The notes under the pieces are model-generated. The model was given only the letters and a program-made list of their open reading frames with translations. It was not told where the DNA came from and ran no database searches. This document shows positions 20,947 to 33,039 of a stretch of 64,000 bases of DNA, in pieces. Numbering within the stretch: the first letter of the stretch is position 1; each line of letters starts with the position of its first letter. Both the position numbers and the translations under genes were made by a program. This stretch comes from Lycium barbarum (lineage: Eukaryota; Streptophyta; Magnoliopsida; Solanales; Solanaceae): NCBI RefSeq assembly GCF_019175385.1, contig NC_083346.1:58433821-58497820 (forward strand), written 5' to 3'.

Positions 20947-22283
20947 TTGCCAATGAAGAGGAACGTAACAACCACCCAAAAGGGCAAGACTGTGACAAGA
21001 CGGTGGACTGAACGGGAGTCCTCAGTACATATAGAGGAGGGTGAGTCCCATAATGAGGCTCCATCTCATACTTCTCACACTCTACCTATTTTAGAGGAGG
21101 GTGAAGGGGCCTCAGCTCCAGCTCCAATACCTTCAGTCCCTCCACCTGGTTCTTCGGGCTAGCAGATGACCGAGGCTATTCAGTTATTGACCCAGCTAGT
21201 TGCTGCTCAGGCTCAGCGGCAGAGTGCGGGTCCAGGAGATAGAGCAGTTAGTGCAAGGGCCCGTGATTTTATGAGTTTGAATCCTCCTGAATTTTTCGGG
21301 TCAAAGCCAGATGAAGACCCACAAAGCTATATAGATGAGATACTGCGAAAGCTGAGAATAATACATGCTTCCGATACGGAGTCAGTGGAGTTGGCTTCCT
21401 ATAGGTTGTGGGATGTAGCCGTTCTATGGTATACTAATTGGATATCTTTGAGAAAGGAAAATGCACCTCCCCCGGTATGGTAGGAGTTCGTAGATGCTTT
21501 CATCTGCCAGTATTTACCACCTGAGGTCGGTCAGGACCGAGCTGATAGGTTTTTGAATTTAAGGCAAGGAAATATGAGTGCTCGGGAGTACAGTCTCCAT
21601 TTCAATTCATTTTCTAGGTATGCTCCGACTATGTTAGCCGATATGGGAGACCGGGTGCATCGATTTGTGAGTGGTCTAGGGCAACATTTAATCAAGGATT
21701 ACTTGACAGCTTCACTCCAGGAAGGGATGGAATCTCTCGTATTCAACCTCATGCTCAAAATTTGGAAGAGCAACAACAGCCGCACAGGGGTGAGAGCGAT
21801 ATTGATAGAGGGCATAGTAATAGGACTAGATCTGCCGGTGCTAGTAGTGCGTATAGAGAGGGTCAGAGGCAACCATATTCCAGATATTCAGGCCAGTCTA
21901 CAGCTAGTGCACCTTCTCAATTTGCGAGTAGGAGATTTGACAGCCTCATTTATTCTGGATTGGGTCAAAGTTCGAGAGTTTTAGGTCCTCAGTTTGGAGG
22001 TGATTTTAGTTAGAGGAGGACACCGGTGCCGCAATGCAACCGGTCGGGTCAGTGTCGCCGATGCTCAGATGCTTGTTATGCCTGTGGTCAGACTGGGCAT
22101 ATGATGCGTGATTGTCCCTTGATAAGTGGCAGAGTTGGGGTCCAGCCCACAGGATCGGTAGGTGGTTCTTCTTCGCCTGTGTGCCCTGTAGGGCAGACTC
22201 CCCAGACCTTAGCAGGCCGTGGCAGGGGCATAGGGGGAGCATCCCATTCGAGTGGCCCCCAACCCTGTATATATATGCATTAG
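20947..22283 (+). pseudogene. Element C: gag, frameshifted and with stops
   Basis: Alignment by eye with B places the original start at TTG 20947, so the ATG appears to have mutated; an upstream in-frame ATG at 20926 exists. The gag domain block LNPPEFFGSKPDEDPQ is near 21277-21325 and FVSGLGQHL near 21664-21690. TAG stops at 21160 and 21481 look like mutated CAG codons. A 1-bp loss near 21733 shifts the frame. The zinc knuckle CYACGQTGHMMRDC near 22074-22115 is intact (C-X2-C-X4-H-X4-C), unlike that of B. A further frame change near 22270, in a TATATATATGCA run, separates gag from pol. Confidence 0.9.
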
Positions 22284-23236
22284 CCGAACGACAGGATCTT
22301 GAGTCCTCCCCTGACGTAGTCACATGTATATTATCCGTATCCTCCTATGATGTTTATGCACTGATTGATCCGGGTTCTACCTTATCATACATCACTCCTT
22401 ATATTGCCAGTAGTATTGGGGTAAAACCCGAGCAAATCAAATCTTTCGAGGTGTCTACTCTTGTTGGTGACCCGGTAATAGCTAGACAAGTATATAGAAA
22501 TTGTGTGATTGTGGTATGTGATCATCACACTATAGTTGATTTGATTGAGCTGAAAATGTTAGATTTTGATGTTATTATGGGCATGGATTGGCTGGCCTCT
22601 TGTTATGCTAATGTGGATTGTAGAACAAAAATGGTCTGATTCCAATTCCCAGGAGAACTAGTGCTTGAATGGAAAGGTAACACAGCGTCTCCAAGAGATA
22701 GGTTTATTTCCTATCTCAAAAAGAGGAAGTTGATTGCAAAAGGCTATATTTACCATTTATCCCGGGTTCATAAAACCGAAGCAAAGCCGCCGACTCTTCA
22801 ATCCGTCCCGATAGTAAATGAGTTTCCGGATGTATTTCCAGACGAACTTCCAGGTCTTCCACCAGAACGGGAGATTGATTTTACTATTGATGTGCTACCG
22901 GACACCGAACCCATATCTATTCCCCCTTACAGAATGGCTCCTGCAGAATTGAAAGAGCTAAAGGCACAACTGAAGGATTTGCTCGAGAAGGGATTTATTA
23001 GACTAAATTCATCGCCCAGGGGAGCACCTGTCTTGTTCGTAAGAAAGAAAGATGGTTCCTTGCGAATGTGCATTGACTATAGGCAATTAAACATGGTGAC
23101 GATAAATAATAAGTATCCGCTTTCGAGAATCGATGATTTGTTTGATCAATTACAAGGTGCTAAGCGGTTTTCCAAGATAGACTTGAGGTCAGGATATCAC
23201 CAGGTGAGAGTTAGAGAAGAAGATATACCGAAAACA

Positions 23237-23872
23237 GCTTTCAAAACCAGATATGGTCATTATGAATTTCAGGTAATGTCATTTGGGTTGACTAACGCCC
23301 CGACAGTATTTATGAATTTGTTGAATAATGTATTTAGGCCTTTCTTAGATCTATTTGTGATCCTGTTCATCGATGACATTCTGGTATACTCTCGGTCAGA
23401 AGCAGAGCATACAGATCATTTACGTATCGTCTTTGGGATTTTTTGGACTCGAGAATTATATGCAAAGTTTTCAAAATGCGAGTTTTGGCTGAATTCTGTA
23501 ACTTTTCTGGGCCATATTATTTCAGCTGACGACATCCGAGTGGATACTCCGAAAATTGAGGCTGTGAAGACTTGGCCAAGGCCTACAACACCTACGGAGG
23601 TCTGTAGCTTTTTGGGATTAGCCAGTTATTACAGAAGATTTATAGAAGGATTTTCTTCTATTTCAGCACCATTGACGAAGCTAACTCATAAATCAGCAAA
23701 ATTTCAATGGACCGATGCTTGTGAGCGCAGTTTCCAGGAATTGAAAGATAGATTGACTTCAGCCCCAGTCCTGACACTTCCAGAAGGATCGGAAGGCTAT
23801 ATTGTTTATTGTGATGCCTTCGTTGTTGGGTTGGGCTGTGTATTGATGCAGCACGGTAAGGTTATTGGCTAT
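23237..23872 (+). repeat. RT-RNase H tandem duplication in element C, copy 1
   Basis: 636 bp (212 codons) from GCTTTCAAAACCAG to GTTATTGGCTAT, covering the second half of RT with the FIDD active site, the connection and the RNase H start. Copy 2 follows without a spacer. Confidence 0.9.
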
Positions 23873-24508
23873 GCTTTCAGAACCAGATATGGTCATTATG
23901 AATTTCGGGTAATGTCATTTGGGTTGACTAACGCCCCGGCAGTATTTATGAATTTGATGAATAATGTATTTAGGCCTTTCTTAGATCTATTTGTGATCGT
24001 GTTCATCGATGACATTCTGGTATACTCTCGGTCAGAAGAAGAGCATGCAGATCATTTACATATCGTCCTTGGGATTCTTTGGACTCGACAATTATATGAA
24101 AATTTTCAAAATGTGAGTTTTGGCTGAATTCTGTAACTTTTCTGGGCCATATTATCTCAGCTGACGGCATCCGAGTGGATACTCAAAAAATTGAGGCTGT
24201 AAAGACTTGGCCAAGGCCTACAACACCTACAGAGGTCCATAGCTTTCTGGGATTAGCTGGCTATTACAGAAGATTTGTAGAAGGATTTTCTTCTATTTCA
24301 GCACCATTGACGACGCTAACTCAGAAATCAGCAAAATTTCAATGGATCGATGCTTGTGAGCACAGTTTCCAGGAATTGAAAGATAGATTGACTTCAACCC
24401 CAGTCCTGACACTTCCAGAAGGATCGAAAGGTTATGTTGTTTATTGTGATGCCTTCGGTGTTTGGTTGGGCTGTGTATTGATGCAGCACGGTAAGGTTAA
24501 TGCCTATG
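23873..24508 (+). repeat. RT-RNase H tandem duplication in element C, copy 2
   Basis: It starts GCTTTCAGAACCAG and keeps the frame across the join. It differs from copy 1 at scattered bases and by a 1-bp deletion near 24105. The join lies at GCTTTCA, where the RT and RNase H sequences share a short identity. Confidence 0.9.
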
Positions 24509-26546
24509 TTTCCAGCTAGTTGCGGAAACATGAGAAGAATTATCTGACCCATGATCTTGAATTAGCTGCGATTTCCATGCACTAAAGATGTGGAGACATT
24601 ATCTGTACGACGTTCATGTTGATATTTATACGGATCATAGAAGTCTCCAGTACATTTTCAAGCAAAAGGAGTCGAGTCTTTGGCAGAGGCGATAGTTAGA
24701 GCTATTGAAAGATTATGATGTGAGTATGTTATATCATCCCGGAAAGGCAAATGTGGTGGCCGACGCTCTTAGCCGTAAATCCATGGGCAGTTTATGTGAC
24801 GTTCAGCCGGAGAATAAAGAATTAGTCTATAAGCTCCGCCAGCTAGCTAGCCTAGGAGTCCGCTTAATGGACTCGGGCAATGCAAGAGTTACTATTCATA
24901 ACCCAGCTATTTCATCCCCAGTCATGGAAGTGAAATGCGTTAATATGAAGATCCCAAGTTGAGTCACTACAGAGATGCACTTCCCAGAAGGAAAAGTCAC
25001 TATTTGAGATTTTTGTAGACGGGATTCTTAGGTATCGAAGTAGGCTATGTGTTCCAGATGTTGCAGGATTACGCTGCTAGATTCTGGAAGAAGCCCATTA
25101 CTCCCGCTATTCCATTCATCCAGGAGCGACAAAGATGTACCATGATCTCAAGTTAATGTATTTGTGGGACGACATGAAGAAAGATATAGCGAAATTTGTA
25201 GCCCAATGCCCAAATTGTTAACAAGTGAAAATCGAGCATCAAAAGCCAGAAGGATTGTTGCAGGTTATGGAAATTCCAACTTGGAAATGGGAAGTGATCG
25301 ACATGGATTTTATTGTAGGTTTGCCCCGTTCTCGGCGTAAGTACGACTCTATATGGGTAATTTTTGATAGACTCACAAAGTCAGCTCATTTTCTACCAGT
25401 TAGAACTACATACTCAGCAAAAGATGTTGCAAAGTTGTACCTTAGAGAGATAGTGAGACTTCATGGTGTTCCAGTATCCATTATCACAGATAGAGGGGCA
25501 CAATTTATAGCTAATTTCTGGAAGTCCTTTCAAGATGATTTGGGAACTCAAGTGAGACTCAACACAACATTTCACCCACAGATGGATGGACAAGCTGAAC
25601 GCACTATTCAGACCCTTGAAGATATGTCGCGGGCATGTGTATTAGACTTCGGAGGTAATTGGGATGACCATTTTCCACCTATTGAATTTGTATACAACAA
25701 CAGTTGTCACTCCAGTATCCAAATGGCCCCGTATGAGGCTCTGTACGGAAGGAAGTGTAGATCGCCAATTGGATGATTTGAAGTATGAGAGACACAACTA
25801 GTACGTCCAGAGTTGATTCAACAGGCAGTAGAAAAGATCAAGCTTATCTGAGATCGGTTGTTGACAGCTCAGAGTCCTCAGAAATCTTATGCAGACAACC
25901 ATCGACGAAACTTAAAATTCCAAGTTAATGATTGGGTATTCCTGAAAGTGTCGCCGATGAAAGGTATAATGAGATTAGGCAAGAAAGTTAAGCTTAGTCC
26001 CTAGTATGTTAGGCCTTACAGGATTGTGCGCAAAGTAGGCCAAGTGGCTTATGAACTAGATTTACCTCCAGAGCTTGAATCAGTCCATCTAGTTTTTGAT
26101 GTGTCGATGCTCCGTAAGTGTGTTGGAGATCCTTCCATAATCGTTCCTATAGATGATGTTCAAATTACTTAGAAATTGGCTTACGAAGAAGTAACCATTG
26201 CCATATTAGATAGGCAAGTACGGAAACTCAGAACCAAAGATGTAGCCTCAGTTAAAGTCCTCTGGAGAAACAATAATAGAGAGGAGATGACTTGGGAAGC
26301 AGAAGAAGATATGAAATCCAGATATCTGCATTTATTTCCACCCCCAAAAGAGGCTCAGGACGAGACGCCATTGTCCTCAGGTATGTAAGGTTTGTTTTGA
26401 TGCTTTCTTGGTCGTGTGTGACCATGCTTTCTGTTGTTGTTGTTGTAGCCCTCTGAGGAAATATATTTTGAGTTGCTGTGACAAGATGGTAGTTTCATTT
26501 TACAGGGGAAATTCTGGCGAAATTTCTGTAGAATCCCCGAGAACTT

Positions 26547-26581
26547 AACATTCGAGGACGAATGTTCTTAAGGGGGAAAAA
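26547..26581 (+). other. Element C: pre-tract hairpin and polypurine tract
   Basis: The hairpin AACATTCGAGGACGAATGTT is at 26547-26566 and the tract TTAAGGGGGAAAAA at 26568-26581 ends at the 3' LTR. Confidence 0.88.
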
Positions 26582-26760
26582 TGTTACACCTCGGACATTT
26601 CATATCGTTGTGCTGTGAATAGACTAACGCAAGCTTGAGGTGGACAGGAAGTCCTTATGACTTTAAGGAGGGCATTTGGTAGTTTTAAAGTGTATAAGAC
26701 AAGATTTTAAAGTTATATGAATCGGTGAAACTAAGTTCGTCGGAGTAAGTGAATTATAAT
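26582..26760 (+). mobile_element. Element C: 3' LTR, truncated after about 180 bp
   Basis: It matches 7698-7870 base by base except for scattered changes, then stops abruptly near 26757-26762, where the sequence becomes pol of element D. The rest of the LTR and the right target duplication (expected AGAAT) are missing. Confidence 0.9.
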
Positions 26761-28578
26761 TCGTTTCCAGTGGTATGCGAGTTTTTGGATGTGTTCCCCG
26801 CGGACTTTCCTGGTATGCCACCAGATCGTGATATTGACTTCAGGATTGATTTAGACCTAGGGACCCGTCCTATCTCTATCCCACCTTATAAGATGGCGCC
26901 AGTAGAAATTAGGGAGTTGAAAGAATAGTTGCAAGATCTTTTGAGTAAGGGGTTTATAAGCCCGAGTGCCTCTTCGTGGGGTACTCCCGTGTTGCTCGTT
27001 AAGAAGAAGGATGGGTCTATGCGTATGTGTATTGATTATCGTCAACTGAATAAGGTAACTATTCGAAACAAGTATCCCATTTCCCGTATTGATGACTTGT
27101 TTGATCAGTTACAAGGAGCCTCAGTGTTCTCTAAAATCGATTTAAGGTTAGGGTACCATCAGTTGAAGATTCGGGCAGAGGATGTTCCTAAAACCGCTTT
27201 TCGGACCAGGTATGGGCACTATGAGTTCTTAGTTATTTCTTTTGGCCTTACAAACGCCCCAACTATGTTCATGGATTTGATGAACAGTGTGCTTAATCCC
27301 TATTTAGACTCATTCGTAATAATGTTCATTAATGATATCCTGGTGTACTCTAGGAGTAAGGAAGAGCATGAGAAACATTTAAGAATTGCTCTCGGGGTAT
27401 TGCGAGAGAAGGAGTTGTATGCTAAATTCTCCAAGTGTGAATTCTGATTGTTTTCTGTGTCTTTCTTGGGGCATGTTATTTTGAAAGAGGGTATTATGGT
27501 GGATCCTCAGAAAATTCAAGGAGTCAGGGAATGGGCTAGGCCCACATCAGTGACCGAGATCCGTAATTTTGTGGGTCTGGCTAGCTATTATCGTTGATTT
27601 GTGAAAGGGTTTGCCTCTATTGCTTCTCAAATGACTCGTTTGACTCAAAAAAAGGTACTATTTCAGTGGTTCGACGAGTGTGAGGAGAGCTTTCAAAAGC
27701 TTAAAACATTGTTGACCACAACACCTATTCTAGCATTGCCCGCGGAGGGCAAGGATTTTGTTGTTTACTTTGATGCTTCACGTTCTGGTTTGGGTACGGT
27801 TTTGATGCAGGAAAAGAAGGTGATTGCTTATGCTTCTCGGTAGTTAAAGGTGCATGAGAAGAACTATCCTACTCATGATCTAGAGTTGGCAGCGGTGGTG
27901 TTTGCATTGAAAATCTGGAGGCACTACTTGTATGGTGTCCACTGTGAGGTGTACACAGACCATCGCAGTTTGCAGCATGTGTTCACTCAGAGGGATCTAA
28001 ACTCTAGACAGCGGAGATGGATGGAACTGCTAAAAAACTATGATATCACCATTTTGTATCACCCTGGTAAGGCAAATGTACTAGCCGATGCATTGAGCAA
28101 GAAGTCAGTTAGTATGGGAAGTCTGGCCCGTTTGGTTTCTTTTGAGCATCCATTGGCTAAAGAGGTGCAGACTCTGGCTAACCGTTTTATGAGACTTGAC
28201 ATTTCTAGCACAGGCAAGGTGTTGGCTTGTGGTGAGGCCCAGTCATCATTTTTTGAGTAGGTTAAGGCTAAGCAGTTTGTGGACGCTAAGTTGTTTAAAA
28301 TACGTGACAAAGTATTACGTGGTGAGGCCAAAGAGGTCGTGATTGATGAGGAAGGTATGCTGCGAATCAAAGGGCGAGTGTGACTGCCACGTGTGGGCGA
28401 CTTGATCAAGACCAGTCTGATAGAGGCTCATAGTTTGAGGTATTCTATTCATCCTGGTGCCACTAAGATGTATCGTGATTTGAGGCAATATTACTGGTGG
28501 ATTGGGATGAAGCGTGATATAGTAGAGTTCGTTGCCCAGTGTCTGAATTGCCAACGGGTGAAGTATCAACATCAAAAA

Positions 28579-28606
28579 CCTGGGAGGGGGAGGGGGGGGG
28601 GGGGGG
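28579..28606 (+). repeat. Poly-G tract in element D integrase
   Basis: A nearly pure G run (GGGAGGGGGAGGGGGG...) replaces the GGGGGTACG found at this place in element F. It may be slippage or a sequencing error. Confidence 0.7.
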
Positions 28607-29724
28607 AATTGCAGAGGATGCCCATTCCTGAGTGAAAGTGCGAAAGAATAGCCAAGGATTTCGTGGTGGGTCTTCCGAAGATGTTAGGGAAGTTTGACTC
28701 TATATTTGTTGATAGGTTGACTAAGTTTGCCCAATTTATTCCGGTGAAGATAACTTATGATGCAGAGAAATTTGCTAAAGTCTATATTCGTGAGGTGCTT
28801 AGACTCCATGGGGTTCCTGTCTCCATCGTGTCCGACAGGGGCACCACGTTCACATTCAGGTTTTGGGAGTGTTTGCACGAGAGGTCGGGGACGAAGTTAG
28901 ATCTTGGCACAACCTTCCACCCCCAGACTGACGGGCAGGCTGAACGGACTATTCAGGTTCTTGGGGATATGCTTGGTGCGTGTGTGATAGATTTCGGTGG
29001 GCATGGGGATCAATTCTTGCCTTTGGATGAATTTGCCTACAATAATAGATATCACTAAAGTATTGATATGGCCGCATTTGAGACGTTGTATGGAAAGAGG
29101 TGTAGGTCTCCTATTGGATGGTTTGATGCGTTCGAGGTGAGGCCGTGGGGTACCGATCTTCTGAGAGAGTCCCTAGAGAAGGTGAAGGTGATTCAAGCCA
29201 TGCTTTTGGCAGCACAGAGTAGGCAGAAGGAGTATGCGGACCGCAAAGTTCGAGATCTTGAGTTTGAGGAAGGAGAGCAAGTGCTGTAGAAGGTCTCACC
29301 CATGAAGGGTGTGATGAGGTTTGGGAAGAAGGGCAAGCTTAGCCCGAGCTACATTGGTCCGTTTGAGATTCGCAAACATGTGGGAGAAGTGTCTTACAAG
29401 TTGGCTTTACCTCCGGGTTTATCAGGCGTTCATCCTGTGTTCTATGTGTCAATGTTGAAGAGGTACCACGCTGATGGTTCCTACATATTTCGTTAAGATT
29501 CGATTTTGTTAGATGAGAATTTGTCGTATGAGGAAGAGCCCATTGCTATCTTAGAAAGGGATGTTCCCAAGTTGAGATCCAAGGAAATAGCTTCTGTGAA
29601 AGTTCAATGGAAGAACCGCCCAATGGAAGAAGCTACTTGGGAAACAAAATCTGATATGCGTAGCAAGTACCCTCAACTTTTTGCCGACTCAGGTAACTCC
29701 TCCATAGATTTCTCACCCTTCTCC

Positions 29725-29738
29725 GTTCGGGGACGAAC
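29725..29738 (+). other. Element D: pre-LTR hairpin (GTTCG-GGGA-CGAAC)
   Basis: 5-bp arms with a GGGA loop at the position of the AACATTCG hairpin in other families. No ordinary polypurine tract follows; the LTR starts 21 nt later. Confidence 0.72.
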
Positions 29739-29759
29739 AGTGTTTTAATTGGTACCTGG

Positions 29760-32011
29760 TGTAATGACCCTTTTGGTCGTTACAGTGAGTTAGAACTCTG
29801 TTGGGAATTTCGAGCCCTCGGTCGGATTCGTAGGGAGACTTTTTGTGTATGTGCATGTTTGTATTGTGTTTTTAAGGCCTTGGATGAAATGTGGGGTGAT
29901 AGGGGGAAAAACTGGACAAAAGTCGAGCTCACTCCCCAAAATGTACCGCTATGGCGGTGAGTGTACCGCTGCGGCGGTACCGCTATGGCGGTACTTGGAC
30001 CTCTTCAAGCGCCATCCATTTTCCTTGGTGGCTGCTGCAGCGGACAGGGTACCGTTATGGCGGCACGACTATAGCGGTGGATGGACCATCATAGCAGTCA
30101 CAGGGATTTCGTGGTGGGCCGCTATAGCGTTCACTTGACAGCTATAGTGGTACCACTGTAGCGGCGTGATGACCGCTGTGGCGGTCGACGTAAAATAGTA
30201 GCCCGAATTTTGTATACTCAGTTTTATTTTCTCTTTTCACAAAACACCAACACACTTCCCAACAAGCACCTAGGGTGAATTTTCAAACTAGGGCAAGATA
30301 CTTTTGAGAGGTAAGTTCCTTTAATTTCTATTCTATCATTCCATTCTCCTGCATTATTGTAATCCTCTTCATGGGGTTTTTAATGGTGAAATTGAAATAG
30401 AAACCCTAGAATGTTAATAAAACTTCTAAACGTGATGGGTTATGGTTATTATCGCTTAGTTATTATCTAAATTCATTGGTTAGTTGCTCTTGATCATAAA
30501 TTAAACATTTAGAGACATAAACTAAGTGATTGGAGACCTAGGGTTCTATAAAAATGGTATCTTTACCACAAACACTGTTTGTAATGGGAATGCTAATAGA
30601 TTATTGTTATAAATTGATGATTAATGATTATGAAGGGCTTTGATAGGTTGTTTTTAGACTAGAAAATCATCCACCCCATGGAATGGGGCAAGGGAAGGGT
30701 ATTCTTTCTTGGTACTTGTGAATTGAGTATTGTGACTCATTGAGCCTTCTATTTCTAGACTTTGAGCGTTCTAGGCTTTGAGGAAAGGAAAGGTTGTAGC
30801 AGAGTGACTTGCATTATTCTAGCTCTACTTTGAGGTAGTTTACGGTCTACTTGAGTTAGACTTTGGTTAGTTGATTGTATGTTTTGTGATTTTCCTTAGG
30901 AGAAAGCATGTCTAGTTTTCATCCGTGATATTGTGAGGCTAAAATCCTATGTGAATGCAAATTACGTGTTTGTGTGAGCTTCGTGCCATTATTCCTGAGT
31001 GATTAAATCTACAGTGGATGTATTGTGATGAGAAGCTAATATAATCTTCTCGATGGTATTCTGACATGAAATGATGAGCTGAGTATTGATACTGACAGGT
31101 AAGAAACGTTGTTCTGTAAGAGGTATGGAAAGGCACACATGTGAAGTAGATTATGGGCTCGTGGTCCGAGGATAGTTCCGAAAACGAGAGGTACATTGAT
31201 ATATCCCGCGTCTGAGGTTCGTTCCAGAGCAGAGATTTGTGCTCGGGTCCGAGGAGTATTCCGGAACGAGTGGTACATGGACATAATGGGTCCCCTGCAG
31301 GTCATGACTACTGAGCAATGACATCAGTTAGCATGTGTGTACAACGAGTGAGATTATTGTGGTAAGTTTACTTCCGTTATGGCTTACGCGAGTGTGATGC
31401 TTGATATCTTGGTGTTTGATTGTGGTTGTCCTTGATTGACCTGCTGTGATTTATTGATATTCATGTCTGTTGACTGGCTGGTTTTATTCTATTAATTTTA
31501 TGAAATATGCATGATACTAATCTTAGTCGGCCTATGATATCTACTGGTACATAGTGTTTGTACTGATACTACCTTGCTGCATTCTTTTGAGTGCAGATTG
31601 TGATACAGAGACCGCTACTCGCCATCACATCTAGCGTGGAGGACATTTATTGATAGATTTTAGGGTGAGCTTCTTCCCATGCCAGGCCGCCCGAAGGTCT
31701 TCTTGCTCTGATGTCTTTTCGTACCCTGGACATTATGGTTATTTATTTGTTAGACTTCAGCTCTTAGACATGTTATAGATTAGAGTCCTGTACAATGACT
31801 TTCGAATTTTGGGGAATTTTTAATAGTTAGAACTTCCGCACTTATTTCTGTATTCTATGGCATGACATATTTCGTTTATTTGATGCGTGAATGAGTATAA
31901 TCCTTTGACTTGGCTAATATAAAATTTGATATAAATGAATAGGTGTCTCGTGTGTTGGTTCGCCCACTAGGATTTAGTTGGGTACCAGTCATGGCGGGTT
32001 GGGTCCTGACA
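29760..32011 (+). mobile_element. Element D: 3' LTR (2252 bp)
   Basis: It starts TGTAATGACCC and ends GGGTCCTGACA. It holds CCGCTATAGCGG-type palindromes (29941-30190), a donor-like GAGAGGTAAGT near 30307-30317, a region of CCGAGG...TTCCGGAACGAG repeats (31150-31285), and the hairpin CTGCATTC-TTTT-GAGTGCAG at 31577-31596 whose 3' arm is the acceptor-like GTGCAG. It belongs with the LTRs of F. Confidence 0.9.
29941..30190 (+). repeat. Element D LTR: CCGCTATAGCGG palindrome array
   Basis: About ten units of the ACCGCTATGGCGGT and ACCGCTGCGGCGGT type, many perfect palindromes, some back to back. No repeat unit lies outside this stretch. Confidence 0.88.
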
Positions 32012-33039
32012 TAAAGCCTTGAGTTCTTGTTATTTATTCTTACCAAACCCTACTCACTTTCCCAGGTAAAGCAAAGTTTATGGCTTTAATCAATGTTTGC
32101 AACCATCAATTATGAATGAAGAACAAAGAATAAATAAACTCTAACAATCCATTACGCATATATCAATCCCAATCCTTAATCGTAAAACACCCATCTTAGG
32201 GTTCACAACCTTAGTAGAGAAATTAGCTACTCATAGTGGGCGAAGAACAAGAAGGAATAATAGAAATCGTAATGCTTACTTTTGATTGATTGGAATTGAA
32301 CGAAAGTAATTACAATTGTTTGTTCTCCAAAAAGACTTCAAAAACTATGAGTAATGAATGCTAAGGAATTAAAACTGAAATCTTGTAGAGAATAGTCTAC
32401 AAAAACCCTACATCAAGTATTTATAATGGTTCAAGTCTAGGAAATAAAGTTGACAAAATTGCCCCGTCGGATCATTATATGGACTGTAAATATTATACGG
32501 TCCATAAATCGCTTTATCTTGTTCGTAAAATTGATGCTTGTTCTCTGAATCTACGCCCATCATTTACTGACAGTAAATTTTTTACGGTCCATATATCTTG
32601 ACCTTGAATTCAAGCTTCATACTTGGATTCCTTGTTGTTGATCTATGGTGGGATTTTACGGACCGTAAATATTCTACGATCCATACTTTTCTGCCATAAA
32701 TTCTTTCTTCTCGGTAATTGTTTCTTTAACTTTTTTATGCCAACATTGACGGGCCGTAAAAATATACAGACTGTCTTTTCCTCCGTAAAATTCCATCTTC
32801 GGTCACTTCCACTTTTTGCACATCTTTTTCTGCTCTTGTTACTGAATTCCCCGACTTTTGCCATAAACACACTGAATACCTGCAACATGACAAAAACACA
32901 TCAAAATGACACGAACTTTCTTGAAAATAAGGAAAACTCTCCGTTAAAAGCATCAAATGTGTCGAAATTACACGACACATCAATCGCACTCTCATTGACG
33001 ACTTGGAACGGCTAATTTCAATACTATTCACCTTTAGTA
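32012..33039 (-). mobile_element. LTR- or promoter-like fragment S (minus strand), unidentified
   Basis: On the minus strand a TATA-like ATTATAAATACTT (near 32416-32431) lies just downstream of a palindrome array at 32467-32785 with TTTACGGACCGTAAAT-type units. This is the arrangement seen in the gypsy LTRs of the window, but I do not recognise the family, and neither LTR end is clear. Open frames at 32623-33015 (plus) and 32643-33079 (minus) run through the array and are not credible genes. Element D may have inserted at 32011/32012. Confidence 0.45.

Larger units (their letters stand above)
22284..26388 (+). pseudogene. Element C: pol with internal 636-bp duplication
   Basis: Protease is in frame 2 with DPGS near 22370 and GMDWLASC near 22580; a TGA follows at 22637. 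The 488-codon open stretch 22661-24127 holds the RT with FIDDILVYS and most of RNase H, then repeats the second half of the RT again in frame. A 1-bp loss near 24105 breaks the second copy; 24175-24519 continues it. Integrase is best seen at 25225-25776 with all catalytic residues present (DMDFIVGLP, TDRGAQF, FPPIEFVYNN). The chromodomain-like tail TWEAEEDMKSRYLHLF ends near 26340. Many stops occur between 25777 and 26175. Confidence 0.92.
26761..29748 (+). pseudogene. Element D: gypsy pol remnant (RT to chromodomain), 5'-truncated
   Basis: All of it reads in one frame with about ten stops. It opens between protease and RT (EFLDVFPADFPGMPPDRDID). RT motifs are present, but the active site reads FINDILVYS, so one catalytic Asp is Asn (near 27331). 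RNase H has DASRSGLGTVL with Asp near 27772. Integrase has the HHCC block with CLNCQRVK, DFVVGLP, SDRGTTF and LPLDEFAYNN, but a run of G (28579-28606) disturbs the linker after the zinc fold and two residues are lost before VDRLTK. The C terminus has the chromodomain-like segment ATWETKSDMRSKYPQLF. Gag and protease are missing. Confidence 0.9.
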
